Made by a program: the position numbers and the translations under genes. A stretch of DNA of 64,000 nucleotides from Cyprinodon diabolis (Eukaryota; Chordata; Actinopteri; Cyprinodontiformes; Cyprinodontidae). Positions 11,671 through 22,738 of the stretch are shown in pieces; within the stretch, counting starts at the first letter, position 1, and every line of letters starts with the position of its first letter. Location: assembly GCA_030533445.1 (NCBI GenBank), contig CM060080.1, forward strand, positions 10,458,717 to 10,522,716, in the 5' to 3' direction. The notes below the pieces were generated by a model. The model made no database searches. It saw only the letters and a list, made by a program, of their open reading frames with translations, and was not told the origin of the DNA.

Positions 11671-12807
11671 AAAATAACAACGCGGACACACATTCACACA
11701 TAACACTCACATCCAATAATACCAGGACCAAAAACCCGGTGGCACCGGTGGTTGGTCCCGGGACTATCGGATGACCCAATAAGTAAACCTAAAATCCGGA
11801 TGTGGGGGGAGGTGAGCGGCGACACGCCACACCAACCCATCTCATTCCTGCTTCAAGCCCGGCCCCCCACCCCGCACACGGACCAGACCACCCCCAGCAA
11901 GAGCGGGACCGGGGCCCACCCATCCCGCGCCGGCCACCCAACCAGAACCTCCCCCCCCCGAAAAAAAAAAAAAAACGCTTCAACCAGGCACTTCATGCCC
12001 CTCCATCCAACCTTCTTTGGGGAGAGCAAAGGTGACAGCCCCGCCACCGGCAGGCAACCTAGGCCCCGCAGCCGGCCCCAGCCAAAACCACGGACCAGGT
12101 GGCTTGCTCTTCCTCCAGTTCCCAGACTCCGGGCGGCAGCCGGAGAACAGGGGTGTGAGAAGACCACGATCCTCCCTGCACCCGCTCGAATGTGGTGTTG
12201 TTGCGTGTTGCTCTCAGATGCAATTAAAACTGGGAGTACCAAGAGGGGGTGTCCGGCACAGTCCACCCCCCCTCCAGGAGATAGACGGTGCCAGCACACC
12301 CCCCCTTCGACAACCCTGAACCCTCAATGTCTAGATGCGAGAGGGGATGGAGGAGGCCGACCGTGGTGAGGCCCATAAAATAAGCCCCCCCCCCCGGTGG
12401 CCCTGACCCCCACCCCCCAAAAATGCCCTACATAGATGTGTGTTTTGAAAATGATGTAGATGGAAGTGTCTAAAATGCAAAATAAAATTGGGGTGGGGGA
12501 CGTCATCAGAAGGTGTGGCCCTCCAGTAACGACCCCCTCCCCAAAAACCTACATGTGTGGCAGAGTGATGGAGCAGGCAGAGGGAGGATTTCGGGGATGG
12601 GGAGCAAAGGACTGGGGTGCTTGCTGCACTCCAAGGGAGCCAGCTCCCCCGCTGACTCCAATAGGCACCCCCGTTCCCCGAGAGCCCCTCCAGAGAGGGG
12701 GGCCCCACCAGTTTCACCACCGTAGCCCGGGGGCACGGGACCGGCAGCAGGACCCACCAGCCAGCCGGGCACGGAGCCGACACCACCAGCCTCCCCCCAT
12801 CCTGTCC

Positions 12808-12940
12808 ATCCAAAAAAATAAATAAATAAATAACAAAATAAATAAAAATAAATAAATTAATTAAAAAAAATAAATAATAATAATAACAATAATAATTAAA
12901 ATAAAAAAAAAATAATAATGATAAATAAATAAATAAAGGG
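12808..12940. repeat. A-rich (AAAT)n tract 3 in the L1 3' region
   Basis: About 130 bases of AAAT, AATT and AAT words with almost no G or C. They begin right after CCATCCAAAAAAATAAAT and end at a GGGGGGGCC run. Confidence 0.9.
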
Positions 12941-13640
12941 GGGGCCAGCCGGCCAGCCCACGCGCAACACACAGAGCCCCCACCCCGGACGAAGCCCCAC
13001 CAGGGGGCAGCACGGACCAGGACCAAGACAGGGAGCCAGACCCGAAGCCCTTCCAAGATCTTCTTCCCACTATCACCACCCTTCACCCCCCCTCCAGAGA
13101 TCTAATCCCTCCCCTACAATAACAATCAAGCTACTCACCACACAAGCAACAGAAGACATCCAGGCCGAGATCATATCTACTCCCCCTCCCTCCCCTTCCC
13201 CCACTTACAGAGTGCAAACCCGTGAGGGGGTAAGCATTTGCCATAGGTGTTAATGTCCATGCCCCCCCCTGCCCAACAGGCCCCGAGGCACCCCGGCACA
13301 CCAGAGGCCGTGGCAGCAGGGGCAGACAGCCGGGCGTACACCGGCCCAGACCCCAAGCAGCACTCCCCACAGAACCCGAACCCCCAAAACCCCACCGGGG
13401 CCCCTGCCCAAGGGTAACGCGCCCCAGGGATCCCAGACCCCAGGACCCACCCCAGACCCACCCTGCAGTAGGGCCGGGCAATGCCCAAAAACCCCCGGTG
13501 CCAGCGCCCCACCCCGACACCGGCCCCCGAACGACTCCCCCCCAACACCGGTCCCACAACACCAATCCGTAGAAGAAGAAAGCCACACAACACAGCAAAT
13601 CCAAGTTCCGACTTCCCCGCCCACAACCCCACTCCCACAC

Positions 13641-13685
13641 ATAAAAAAAATAAAAATAAAAAAAATAAATAAATAATTATAATAA
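13641..13685. repeat. A-rich (AAAT)n tract 4 in the L1 3' region
   Basis: AAAAAAAATAAAAATAAAA followed by AAATAAATAAATAATTATAA separates two C-rich blocks. It is shorter than tracts 1 and 3. Confidence 0.9.
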
Positions 13686-14831
13686 TCTCCCCCTCACTGA
13701 AGAAGAACGGCCGCAAACAAGCCAGTGCCCAACACCCACCGCCACACAGCGAGGACCTCCACCCAGATGCTCCTCCCCAGAAAAGTCAACATGCCTGCCC
13801 TCCCAGGAGACAAGCAAGCCCGCCGAACAGGAAGCCCTCCGGCAGCGCACCGCTGGCATGCGGGGGCCTGAGCGGCCCCAAAAGAAACAACACCGGAAGG
13901 CCGATATGGACGAACCGACGGCACCAACCAAGCCCCCAGGCGGATTCCCCCACCCAAAAACACAACGAAACCACTCCGCCCCCACCGACCACAGCAAGCA
14001 CTGCCGCAAGGCAAAGCAAAGGACAGAGCAGCCCCACCCGTCGCACGCCAGAGAGCCAGAGCAGCAAGGCCGCCCCAGCCGCCAGAAGCCGGCACAAGCA
14101 GCAAAAAGAAAGCAGCAGACTCGACCCCACCGCTCCCGCTGCGCCCGGCGCGAAAGCAGCATGACCCACCCCGCTCCGGCCCCGCACCGCCCACGGGCCG
14201 CTGAGAGGAGGACGGCCACGCCGGCCACGGCCCGCCCCCCCCCGCCGCCAAATACCGAGCAACCCTCCACTCCCAAACCGCGCAAGATGCACCGCAACAC
14301 GCGCCACCGGCACCCGTCCCAACAGAGCGAAGCCACACCCCCGACCCGGGGGCACTCCAAAGGGACCCCCCGACGCCCGCAACCAGCCCACAACAGATAC
14401 ACATGAACCCCGGCCACAGGCGCGACCACCCACACACCCCCCCGGACGACGCAACCACGGCAAGCGCCACGGCCAACCACCGAAACCCGGCACCGAAAGA
14501 CAAGGCACGCCCCGACGCCCCGCAGAGCAGAAGCACCCCGGCCAGCACCACAAAAGAACCGATGCCCGGCGCCCAGCCCCACCCAGCAGCAGCACAGCTA
14601 CCAGGCCGGTAGCCCACGTCCGCCACCACGGAACCCCCCAAGAGCACCGCACGCAGCCGCCGCAGGACCCCCCCCGAGGTGACCCAGACTATACCCCGAT
14701 GGGTGCAACAGTCCCCTGGGCCATACCCGCCAGGCACCCCGCTCCGAGCACCCCCCCGAGCCCCCAGGACCCAAGGACCCCCGAACTAGCCCCCGCGCCC
14801 CATAAGACGCACCCCACAGCCCCCCACTACA

Positions 14832-17800
14832 CTAAGTGATGGAGCAGTTCAAGGGAGCCCAGAGAGATCGGTCTGATGGGGATGCAGATGCTGTCTCAAG
14901 ATTAATATGATCCAACAACAGATCTCTGTAGTGATTGATGTTGAGTTTATCCTTACTTTTCCGATTCATGAGGATAGTTTTCTTTGCGATACATAATGCA
15001 GTAAATGCCATGCAAACTGATTTTTTTCCCATAGAGCTTCCCTCAAAGTCACCCAGCAAGCATACTGGAGGAAAATTGGGATTTTACAACCCAGGCACAG
15101 TGATAGATCCTTACATACCTGTACCCAGAATCTCTGAACCGGCGTGCATAACCATAACGCGTGAAAATAATTATCAAGTTGATTGTCTGTGGACAGATGT
15201 TAGATTGCGCAAAACCCATCTTGAATAATCTTTGACCTGTATAGTGCACTCTGTGGAGGATTTTGTATTGTATTAATTGTAAATTGAGGTTTCTAGTCAT
15301 GTTAAAAGTTCTTAGACATATCTGAGCCCAGATGTTTTGTTCAAAGCTGACTGATAAATCCTCCTCCCATTTAGTAATAGGAAGAGATATTGTATCATCC
15401 ATTTTAGTCAGTGTCCTGTATAGTTTAGACAGTAGTTTGGGGGGGTTAACTCTAGAAACTCTGATATTTTAGTTGGAATTATTAAACCTCCATCAATATG
15501 CTTAAATTTATTTCTAATTATAGCTTTGATTTGCTCATATTCCAAGAATTTATTTTTGTTAATGCCATATTGCAAATTCAATCTAGCAAATGTGATAAAC
15601 TCCGTACCTTCAGACAAATGATCCAGATATGTAATACCTTTATTCTTCCAGTACGGAAAGTTTATCACATTATTGTTTTGTAGAATGTCAGGGTTATTCC
15701 AGATGGGTGTACGACTGCACGGGATAAGTGATGACTTCGTTATTTTTAGAAATTCCCACCATGCTGTCAGGGAAGAGCTGATGTTAATATTTTTAAAACA
15801 TGGGTGCCGTTTGATCTTAGAGCTAATAAACGGCATATCTGAAATTATGATATTACTGCATATATCCTGTTCTATGTCTATCCAGGGCTCATCTAAGGGA
15901 TTATGTTTTATCCATTTAGAGATGTATTCGAATCTATTTGCTAAATAGTAGTGTTGGAAGTTAGGTAAATCTAGTCCCCCTGTGTCTTTAGTTTTCTGTA
16001 GTGTTTTTAAGCTGATACGAGGGGGTTTGTCCTTCCAAAGAAATTTAGAGATGGAAGAATCTAGAGATTTAAACCATTCGGTTGATGGTTTATTTGGGAT
16101 CATTGAAAATAGCTAGTTAATTCTGGGTAAGACCATCATTTTAGTTGAGGCTACCCGACCCATAAGGGAGATCAGAAGCGATTTCCATCTTTCTAGGTCC
16201 TCTTCTATTTTCTTTAAAAGAGGGATGTGGTTGAGTTTTGGTAGCTCAGCTAGTTTAGATGACACAGTAATTCCCAAATATTTGATATTTCCTGATTGCA
16301 ATTGTAGACCTAAGGGAATCTGTAGAGAGCAATTAATTGGTAGTATTACAGATTTAGACCAATTAATAGAGTATTCTGAGACTTTTGAGAAAGATTCTAG
16401 TAAACTAATCACTTGAGAGAGGCAAGTGTTTGAGTGCTGGAGATAAAGTAATACATCATCTGCGTAAAGACTAATTTTATGCTCTATTTTCATGCCTTTT
16501 ATACCTTTAATCATATTTGTTTGTCTGATTGTAGCAGCCAGAGGCTCAATAAAAATAGCAAAAAGTGAGGGGGAGAGTGGGCATCCCTGTCTGGTGCCCC
16601 TCTGGAGACAAAAGCTGGAAGATGTTTGATTATTTGTCCTGACACAAGCTGTTGGGAAGCTGTATAATATTTTTAACCAATTTATAAAGGAATTGCCAAA
16701 GCCAAATTTATGTAGAGTAGCAAATTAAAATTTCCAGTTTACTCTATCGAATGCTTTTTCTGCATCTAAAGACAATATATAGGATTTAAGATTTTTGCTG
16801 TAGGAATAATCTATTAAATTCAGCAGTCTGCGTGTGTTAGCAGCTGACTGCCTTCCTTTAATGAAACCAGTTTGATCAGGGTGGATTATGAGAGGAGTGA
16901 TTATATGTAATCGTTTTGCTAAAGCTTTACAGGTTATTTTAATATCCACATTAATTAAGGATATGGGACGATAGCTGGTCGAAAACATAGGATCTTTGCC
17001 TGGTTTAAGCAGGAGACTAATGGTGGCAGAATTCATATTAACTGGAAATTGGCCATTATCTAGAGTTTCCTGCAGCATTCTGTGGAACGTTGGGGCCAGA
17101 ATGTCCCAGAACTCTTTATAGAACTCAGTAGGGAACCCATCTGGACCTGGCGCTTTATTGTTTGGCATGCTTTTTAATGCTTCCTGAACTTCAGCTGTAG
17201 ACAGCGGTGAGTCCAGGGTCGCTCTTTGACTCTCTGATAATTTAGGAAGAGTTATTTTATCCAGAAATCGCTTAATATCATTATCTGATGGATTTAACTG
17301 TGATGTGTATAAAGATTTATAGAAATCTCGGAAGGCATTGTTAATATCCTCCGGATCCTGTAATGTATTACCAATTGAATCTGTAACTGCAAATATAGTC
17401 GTTTTTTTCTTTGTTTATTTTTAGCTGATTAGCTAAGAAACTTCCTGACTTATTGCTATGTTCAAAGTTGTCAATTCGAAGTCTTTGAATTAAAAATTTA
17501 TTTTGTTTTTCAATAAATTCGTTTAGTTCTAGTTTTATTTTACGGATTTCCCCTAATTTTTTCTCATCTAGCGAGCTTTCTAGTAACTTTATTTTTCCCT
17601 CTAATTCCTGGAACTTTTTTTGTTCTAACTTTTTTTGATGAGATGATAATGAAATAATTTTACCTCTCATCACTGCTTTCCCTGCTTCCCACAGTATAGA
17701 TGCTGATGTTCCTGGTAAATCATTGCACACCAAGTATGATGCCCACTCTTCCTTGAAAAATTTGAGAAACTCTTCATCTTTAAGCAGTGATGTATTTAAT

Positions 17801-18549
17801 CTCCAGCTTTTGTTTTGTGGGGCTATTTTTTTATTTATTAGGGTTAAAGTAACAGGAGCATGATCACTGACAGCAATAGGATGGATTACAGCATCTGAGA
17901 CATTAGACAGCAGCGAGCTGCTGATTAGGAAATAGTCCAAACGAGAGTAGGAATGATGGACATTAGAAAAGAAAGTGTATTCCTTACTGTTAGGATGAAG
18001 AGATCGCCATGCATCGCAAAGACCAAAATCACTCATGTATTGTTTGACTACGTTTAATGATTGCCAACTGCGCTGGGTCCCTGTTGTATTCAACCTGTCC
18101 ATTTCTCCATTTAGACCAAAGTTGAGGTCACCCCCAATAATTAGAGAACAGTCCCCGTGCTTTGAAAGTGCATGAAAAACTTTGTGGAAGAATGAGGGGT
18201 CGTCAACATTTAGACCATATATGCTTACAATACACAACTTTTGGTTATAAATAGATATTTTAATCATGATGAATCTGCCTTCAGGATCTATAATTTTGTC
18301 TAATAAAGTAAAACTGAGGTTTTTGTGGATTAAAATTGCTACTCCTCTCTGTCTAGAGTTATAGCAGGCGGCAAACACATCAGGGAACTCAGGGGAGTTA
18401 AGATCACTTATAGATGCCGCTGATTTATGGGTTTCTTGCAATAAGACAACATCTGCATTTAATCTTTTAAGCTGGTTAAAAATCTTAAGCTGTTTCTCTC
18501 TGGTGCCAGCTCCATGCACATTCCATGTCACAAACCTTACATTCACCAT
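14832..18549 (-). pseudogene. L1 ORF2: AP-endonuclease and reverse transcriptase, broken
   Basis: The 18549-17368 segment (ATG at 18549) is an AP-type endonuclease with N10, E39, SIYG around Y111, GGDLNF (D141, N143), D205 and SDH (D229, H230) all present. The reverse transcriptase follows: NNKAPGPDGFPTEFY near 17165, SLDAEKAFDR near 16750, and the YADD catalytic box at 16455-16466. A C-terminal part follows, with LHRVHYTGQRLFKMGF near 15250 and a last open segment 15059-14832. Breaks seen: a frame change near the T-run at 17402-17408, in-frame stops at 16725-16727 and 16113-16115, a frame change at the G-run near 15439-15445, and another between 15150 and 15059. The protein would nick target DNA and copy the L1 RNA; this copy cannot make it whole. 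Confidence 0.9.
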
Positions 18550-18881
18550 AGGTGTGAGTGAGAAGATGAAAAGTACATGCCTCTGAATAAATAGTTATGC
18601 CTAGACCCAGGTAGCATCAAACCGTGTGCTTGTGATTGTGTGGACCACAGGGAAGAAGCAGACGAATAAGGAAAAGGAAGACAGAAAATTAAGAGAGTGC
18701 AATGAGTAAGAAAAGGTGAAAGAAGAAGAACCCCAGCCCATGCATTCTGTAACCAGCTGTAACTAGCAGTCATACCGTTCAAACGTGCTCTAGAGCTGTG
18801 CATATATTTCATTTATCATCGTGAAATGTTCTATACACTTTAATCAGGTGTCACATGCTTTTAAACCCGCCTGTTGTGCAT

Positions 18882-19761
18882 CTAATAAAGCCAAGGAGTG
18901 ATCTTCTGATCCCTGAACAACTGACCATTAATATAAAGTTTGTCAACTGCTACTGTAGCTCTGACGCCTTCACTGATGTATTTCTTCCTGATTGGGAATA
19001 ACGCTCGCCTGCGATCTAATATTTCCTTTGGATACTGGTCATTGACACTGAAATCTGTTCCTCTCAGCTCTCTGCCCTGACTCCTGACCTGCTCTTTCTG
19101 CTTGTGATGCTCAAACTTAGCTACAATTGGTCTAGGACGGGATTATTCAGGCTTCTTACCTCCGAGCCGGTGAACGCGATGGAATGTTTTTTACCTGGTC
19201 CGCCGGGATTTTCACCTTCTTCTGGAGGAACTCACGTACTATCGTCTCAGGGTCCTCGTCCTGCTGTTCAGCGATTCTAGCGAAGACGAGATTGTCTCTC
19301 ATGCTCCTCGACTGAATGTCCAGAATGGATTCCTTCATCTTTCTATTTTCGCCGGACAGCTGGATCATCCCGTCGGCGAGTTTGGTGACTTCCCCCTTCA
19401 GTGCTTCATTCTCTGCGGTGACGGAGGCCAGCTGAGCTTGGCTGAATTCCAGCGACTCTCTCAAAGCTTGAAACTCCTTATGCAGGACTTCTACCAGGGC
19501 AAGGCGGGCGTCCAAGCTAGTTAGCTTTTTGTCGATGGATTCCAGGACGTCGCTGTAGCTCCTGTCTGGAGACAAAGTAGATGTAGAAGCAGCACTCGTT
19601 GAACTAGACCGACATCGTTTGGTAGACGGTGTGTTTGTGGATGTGGGATTCCTCGGCTTCCCCATTACGATGTTGTCAAAACACTCGTCCAGGTAGCTCT
19701 CCAGGCTCGTCAAGGTCTCGTCTTCCAGTTTGTTCCCTCGGAAATACGGTACAATTGTCAA
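18882..19761 (-). pseudogene. L1 ORF1: coiled-coil RNA-binding protein, broken
   Basis: The open part (19761-19156, 201 codons) has no ATG at its first codon. The first in-frame ATG is at 19665 (MGKPRNPTSTN...), the likeliest start. Features in order: an S/T-rich N-terminus, a heptad-like coiled coil (about residues 65-135: ALVEVLHKEFQALRESLEF and onward), then the start of an RRM-like domain (RDNLVFARIAEQQDED). A frame change near 19184-19195 and a stop near 19142 break it. Homologous C-terminal sequence (PRPIVAKFEHHKQKE, then RRALFPIRKKY) continues to a TAG at 18882. L1 ORF1 proteins are trimeric RNA chaperones that package the element RNA. ORF1 and ORF2 are about 330 bases apart. Confidence 0.8.
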
Positions 19762-19935
19762 AGTTTAAATCTGCTTGTTTTATTTACATTTATTGGCTTA
19801 CTTACCAGGACTGGAATTGTTTGTTTTGAATTACCTGCATGTCGCCATTTTTACTTACGCACACGCACACAGCTCTCGCGAGATCTCAGCCGCTCATCCT
19901 CCTAACCCTAACACTACAGGGTTTCATACCTATAG
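19762..19935 (-). promoter_or_regulatory. L1 5'UTR with YY1-like and TCTCGCGAGA motifs
   Basis: Read on the minus strand from the 5' end, the UTR contains the perfect palindrome TCTCGCGAGA (19874-19883) and AAAAATGGCGAC (19841-19852), a good match to the YY1 core. YY1 sites near the 5' end position transcription of mammalian L1. TCTCGCGAGA is a known promoter-proximal motif of TATA-less vertebrate genes. Both lie within about 95 bases of the element start. That they act as the promoter here is inference. Confidence 0.5.
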
Positions 19936-20064
19936 TAATTATCTTATTTTAAGGGTAAAAATACTCATTCCATTGTCAAATCATCTTATTTACTTACTCA
20001 AATTAAGGGTAAATAGGGCTAAATTTAAGAAATGTTGACTTATTTCTGGGTCATTTTTGCAGTG
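19936..20064 (-). mobile_element. Foldback MITE, copy 2, right half
   Basis: It starts with the duplicated TAATTATCTTATTT and continues TTAAGGGTAAAAATACTCATTCC to TTTTTGCAGTG at 20064. It supplies exactly the half missing from 9155-9271. The end CAGTG matches the CACTG start seen in copy 3. Confidence 0.85.
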
Positions 20065-20182
20065 CCCATACACAGTTTGAACCTGAGTATAACAAATGTT
20101 AATTTTAAATGTTATTATAGTTTGTAAAAACACCACAATAAACTATTTGATCTACAATACTTCCTGAATCCATGTTACTATA

Positions 20183-21403
20183 CACTCACCGGCCACTTTA
20201 TTAGGTACACCTGTCCAACTGCTCGTTAACACTTAATTTCTAAGCAGCCAATCACATGGCGGCAACTCAGTGCAATTAGGCATGTAGACATGGTCAAGAC
20301 AATCTCCTGCAGTTCAAACCGAGCATCAGTATGGGGAAGAAAGGTGATTTGAGTGACTTTGAACGTGGCATGATTGTTGGTGCCAGAAGGGCTGGTCTGA
20401 GTATTTCAGAAACTGCTGATCTACTGGGATTTTCACGCACAACCATCTCTAGGGTTTACAGAGAATGGTCCGAAAAATAAAAAACATCCAGTGAGCGGCA
20501 GTTCTGTGGGCGGAAATGCCTTGTTGATGCCAGAGGTCAGAGGAGAATGGCCAGACTGGTTCGAGCTGATAGAAGGGCAACAGTGACTCAAATAACCACC
20601 CGTTACAACCAAGGTGGGCAGAAGAGCATCTCTGAACGCACAGTACGTCGAACTTTGAGGCAGATGGGCTACAGCAGAAGAAGACCACACCGGGTACCAC
20701 TCCTTTCAGCTAAGAACAGGAAACTGAGGCTACAATTTGCACAAGCTCATCAAAATTGGACAATAGAAGATTGGAAAAACTTTGCCTGGTCTCATGAGTC
20801 TCGATTTCTGCTGCGACATTCGGATGGTAGGGTCAGAATTTGGCGTCTACAACATGAAAGCATGGATCCATCCTGCCTTGTATCAACGGTTCAGGCTGGT
20901 GGTGGTGGTTTCATGGTCTGGGGAATATTTTCTTGGCACTCTTTGGGCCCCTTGGTACCAATTGAGTATTGTTGCAACGCCACAGCCTACCTGAGTATTG
21001 TTGCTGACCATGTCCATCCCTTTATGACCACAATGTACCAAACTTCTGATGGCTACTTTCAGCAGGATAATGCACCATGTCATAAAGCTGGAATCATCTC
21101 AGACTGGTTTCTTGAACCTGACAATGAGTTCACTGTACTCAAATGGCCTCCACAGTCACCAGATCTCAATCGAATAGAGCATCTTTGGGATGTGGTGGAA
21201 CGGGAGATTCGCATCATGGATGTGCAGCCGACAAATCTGCGGCAACTGCGTGATGCCATCATGTCAATATGGACCAAACTCCCTGAGGAATGCTTCCAGC
21301 ACCTTGTTGAATCTATGCCACGAAGAATTGAGGCAGTTCTGAAGGCAAAAGGGGGTCCAACCCGTTACTAGCATGGGGTACCTGATAAAGTGGCCGGTGA
21401 GTG
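20183..21403 (+). mobile_element. Tc1/mariner transposon, complete ends, 1221 bp
   Basis: Both ends read CACTCACCGGCCACTTTAT inward, with TA dinucleotides outside (20181-20182 and 21404-21405), the Tc1/mariner target duplication. The transposase reading frame fills most of the element. End similarity and the mostly open frame suggest a fairly young copy, but the transposase is disabled, so it could move only with enzyme from elsewhere. Confidence 0.95.
20331..21371 (+). pseudogene. Tc1-like transposase with nonsense and catalytic mutations
   Basis: From ATG 20331 one frame runs 346 codons to the stop at 21371, interrupted only by TAA at codon 50 (20478-20480). The N-terminal helix-turn-helix (about residues 10-48, SISETADLLGFSRTTISRVY) and a second DNA-binding region (residues 73-115) bind the ends. 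The catalytic core should carry Asp, Asp, Glu. The first is His here (AWSHESRF, codon 155, CAT), the second is intact (QQDNAPCH, D246), and the Glu is intact (E283), although the preceding NP is NR. Second Asp and Glu are 36 residues apart, not the usual 34. An internal ATG at 20547 gives a 274-codon product lacking the first DNA-binding domain. Confidence 0.93.
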
Positions 21404-22064
21404 TATGATCTACTGAAATGGAAAAAGAAAAGTCCAAATAACAGGCTGCTGCTTGTCAACCTGTATTTGAAGGAGCGCCAAATCATGTAGTAATACAGGG
21501 AATCCCATTATATCATGTTTGGCTTCTTTTCTTCATAACGCACGTTCCAAAAACTGTCCATAGAGCCTTTTACTTACAGAGTTACAGCATGTGACGTCAA
21601 TATGCCATCCTCCACTGCAGATTATTTTACATGAATCACAAACTGTTGTGATTGTTGATGCAGGAAAAACAACCTCTGCATCTTCCCCAACTAAGGAGGA
21701 AAAGACATTTACTTTTTATTATATAAAATGTCAATAATCCAACTAAGAACTTAATTATCAAATAGATGTAATATTTTTTATATTAACAATTAAAAGTTAT
21801 GATGCTGAAAAAATCTTGTTATTTAAACCAACATGACAAAAATCATGTACACTTTGTTATTGAATCAAGCAGGTCTCAACATCTCTGAAAACAGCCAGGC
21901 AGACTGTACGCCTTGTATTTCCATGTAGTTATTTTCAGTGTAGCTTTTATTGTGAAGGATTTAGAAAATCTGAGAGTTGGTTAAAACCCTGGATTCCCTG
22001 CCATAGGACGTACAAGACACAACTTTTCAATCGTAAAGACAAAAACAGAGTTGCAGGATCACTG
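21404..22064. other. Unassigned sequence
   Basis: No open frame above 60 codons and no recognised repeat. Composition is ordinary and AT-rich. Confidence 0.4.
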
Positions 22065-22359
22065 CACTGCAAAAAAAATGTAATCTAAATGAGTCATTTT
22101 TTTTCTTAAAACAAGTGCATTTTTATTTGAATTGAGGAGGCGAGACACTGTGCCAATGGAACAAGACAATATACATTTGAAATAAGAGAAAACAATAGCA
22201 TTGTCTTATTTCAAGTGCATATTATCTAATTAATATTTGAAGAGTAAAATACACTAATTCCATTGTCAATTAATCTTATTTACCATACCTACTCAAATTA
22301 AGGGTAAATACACTTAATCTAAGAAATTTTTACTTATTTAGAAATAATTTTTTGCTGTG
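22065..22359 (-). mobile_element. Foldback MITE, copy 3
   Basis: CACTGCAAAAAAAATG at the left and TTTTTTGCTGTG at the right form the ends; length is 295 bp. The interior reads TTGAGGAGGCGAGACACTG, then AACAAGACAATATACATTTG, then TCAAATTAAGGGTAAATACAC, in the same order as copy 2. CACTG...CAGTG ends would fit a hAT-type MITE, but I see no clean 8-bp target duplication. Confidence 0.8.
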
Positions 22360-22738
22360 TGAAAGTAGGTGACGGTAAAATGGACAGCCATTGCCATTAA
22401 AGTGGCGGTGTCTGTCCAGCCTCATTCAACATGGTGGACATCAGGAAAGGTTTACCATAACTGATCAGTTTTTGATGTCCAGGTTCTAGTGTGGGAATGA
22501 GAGATGCAGAGGTTAAAATCTGAACAAGCTGTGACTGAATGTAGCAGAGGAATGTCAGATTGTTAAGAAGACGAGGTAAAGCATCCTGGAATTTATATCT
22601 AACCTGGGAGTAATGTTGGTATTCTAGTTTTCAATGTGTATGCTTTTTATTTATTTATTTTTTTAGTTTTGTTGTTCAAACTCTCAATTTAGTTTTCATT
22701 ATTTGTGAGGTTTTATTGGTCAATTAATGTATAATTGG
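22360..22738. other. Unassigned sequence
   Basis: No gene or repeat recognised. A T-rich run lies at 22645-22670. Confidence 0.35.

Larger units (their letters stand above)
9272..14831 (-). other. Very long G-rich 3' region of the L1
   Basis: About 9840-14830 on the plus strand is dominated by C and A with few G or T, so the sense RNA would be G/U-rich with many runs of three or more G. Four A/T-rich tracts (plus-strand AAAT/AAT words) punctuate it at 10980-11065, 11540-11670, 12808-12940 and 13641-13685. The distal 570 bases (9272-9840) have ordinary composition, a CT-rich tract in the sense strand (9478-9545) and a 40-bp palindrome. Overlapping frames up to 347 codons (W/G/C-rich or P/R-rich) exist on both strands, but they follow from the skew and are not credible proteins. 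Confidence 0.75.
9272..19935 (-). mobile_element. L1-type non-LTR retrotransposon, 10.66 kb, apparently full length
   Basis: Minus-strand order: 5'UTR (19935-about 19665), ORF1 (to 18882), ORF2 (18549-14832), then a very long 3' part (14831-9272) ending in an A-rich tail (minus strand TATAAAAAAAT). A 14-bp target duplication flanks the whole block. Joining the flanks restores a MITE, and the implied first-strand nick, TTATTTT/AAGG, matches the TTTT/AA preference of L1 endonucleases. Several frameshifts and stops in both ORFs make this copy inactive. Most L1 3'UTRs are a few hundred bases to about 1 kb, so 5.5 kb is unusual. An undetected later insertion within the 3' part is the main alternative. 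Confidence 0.85.

Noticed and set aside
9714..14737. Long open frames on both strands (up to 347 codons) in the C-rich region
   Set aside because: All are low-complexity (G/W/C-rich on minus, P/R/K-rich on plus), overlap in several frames at once and show no domain. Strong base skew removes stop codons, so long frames are expected by chance.
14935..15948. Plus-strand frames of 60-97 codons across the L1
   Set aside because: They are antisense to the well-supported reverse-transcriptase C-terminus.
19900..19913. CCTAACCCTAAC, telomere-like repeat
   Set aside because: Only two units, and inside the L1 5'UTR. Too short for interstitial telomeric DNA.
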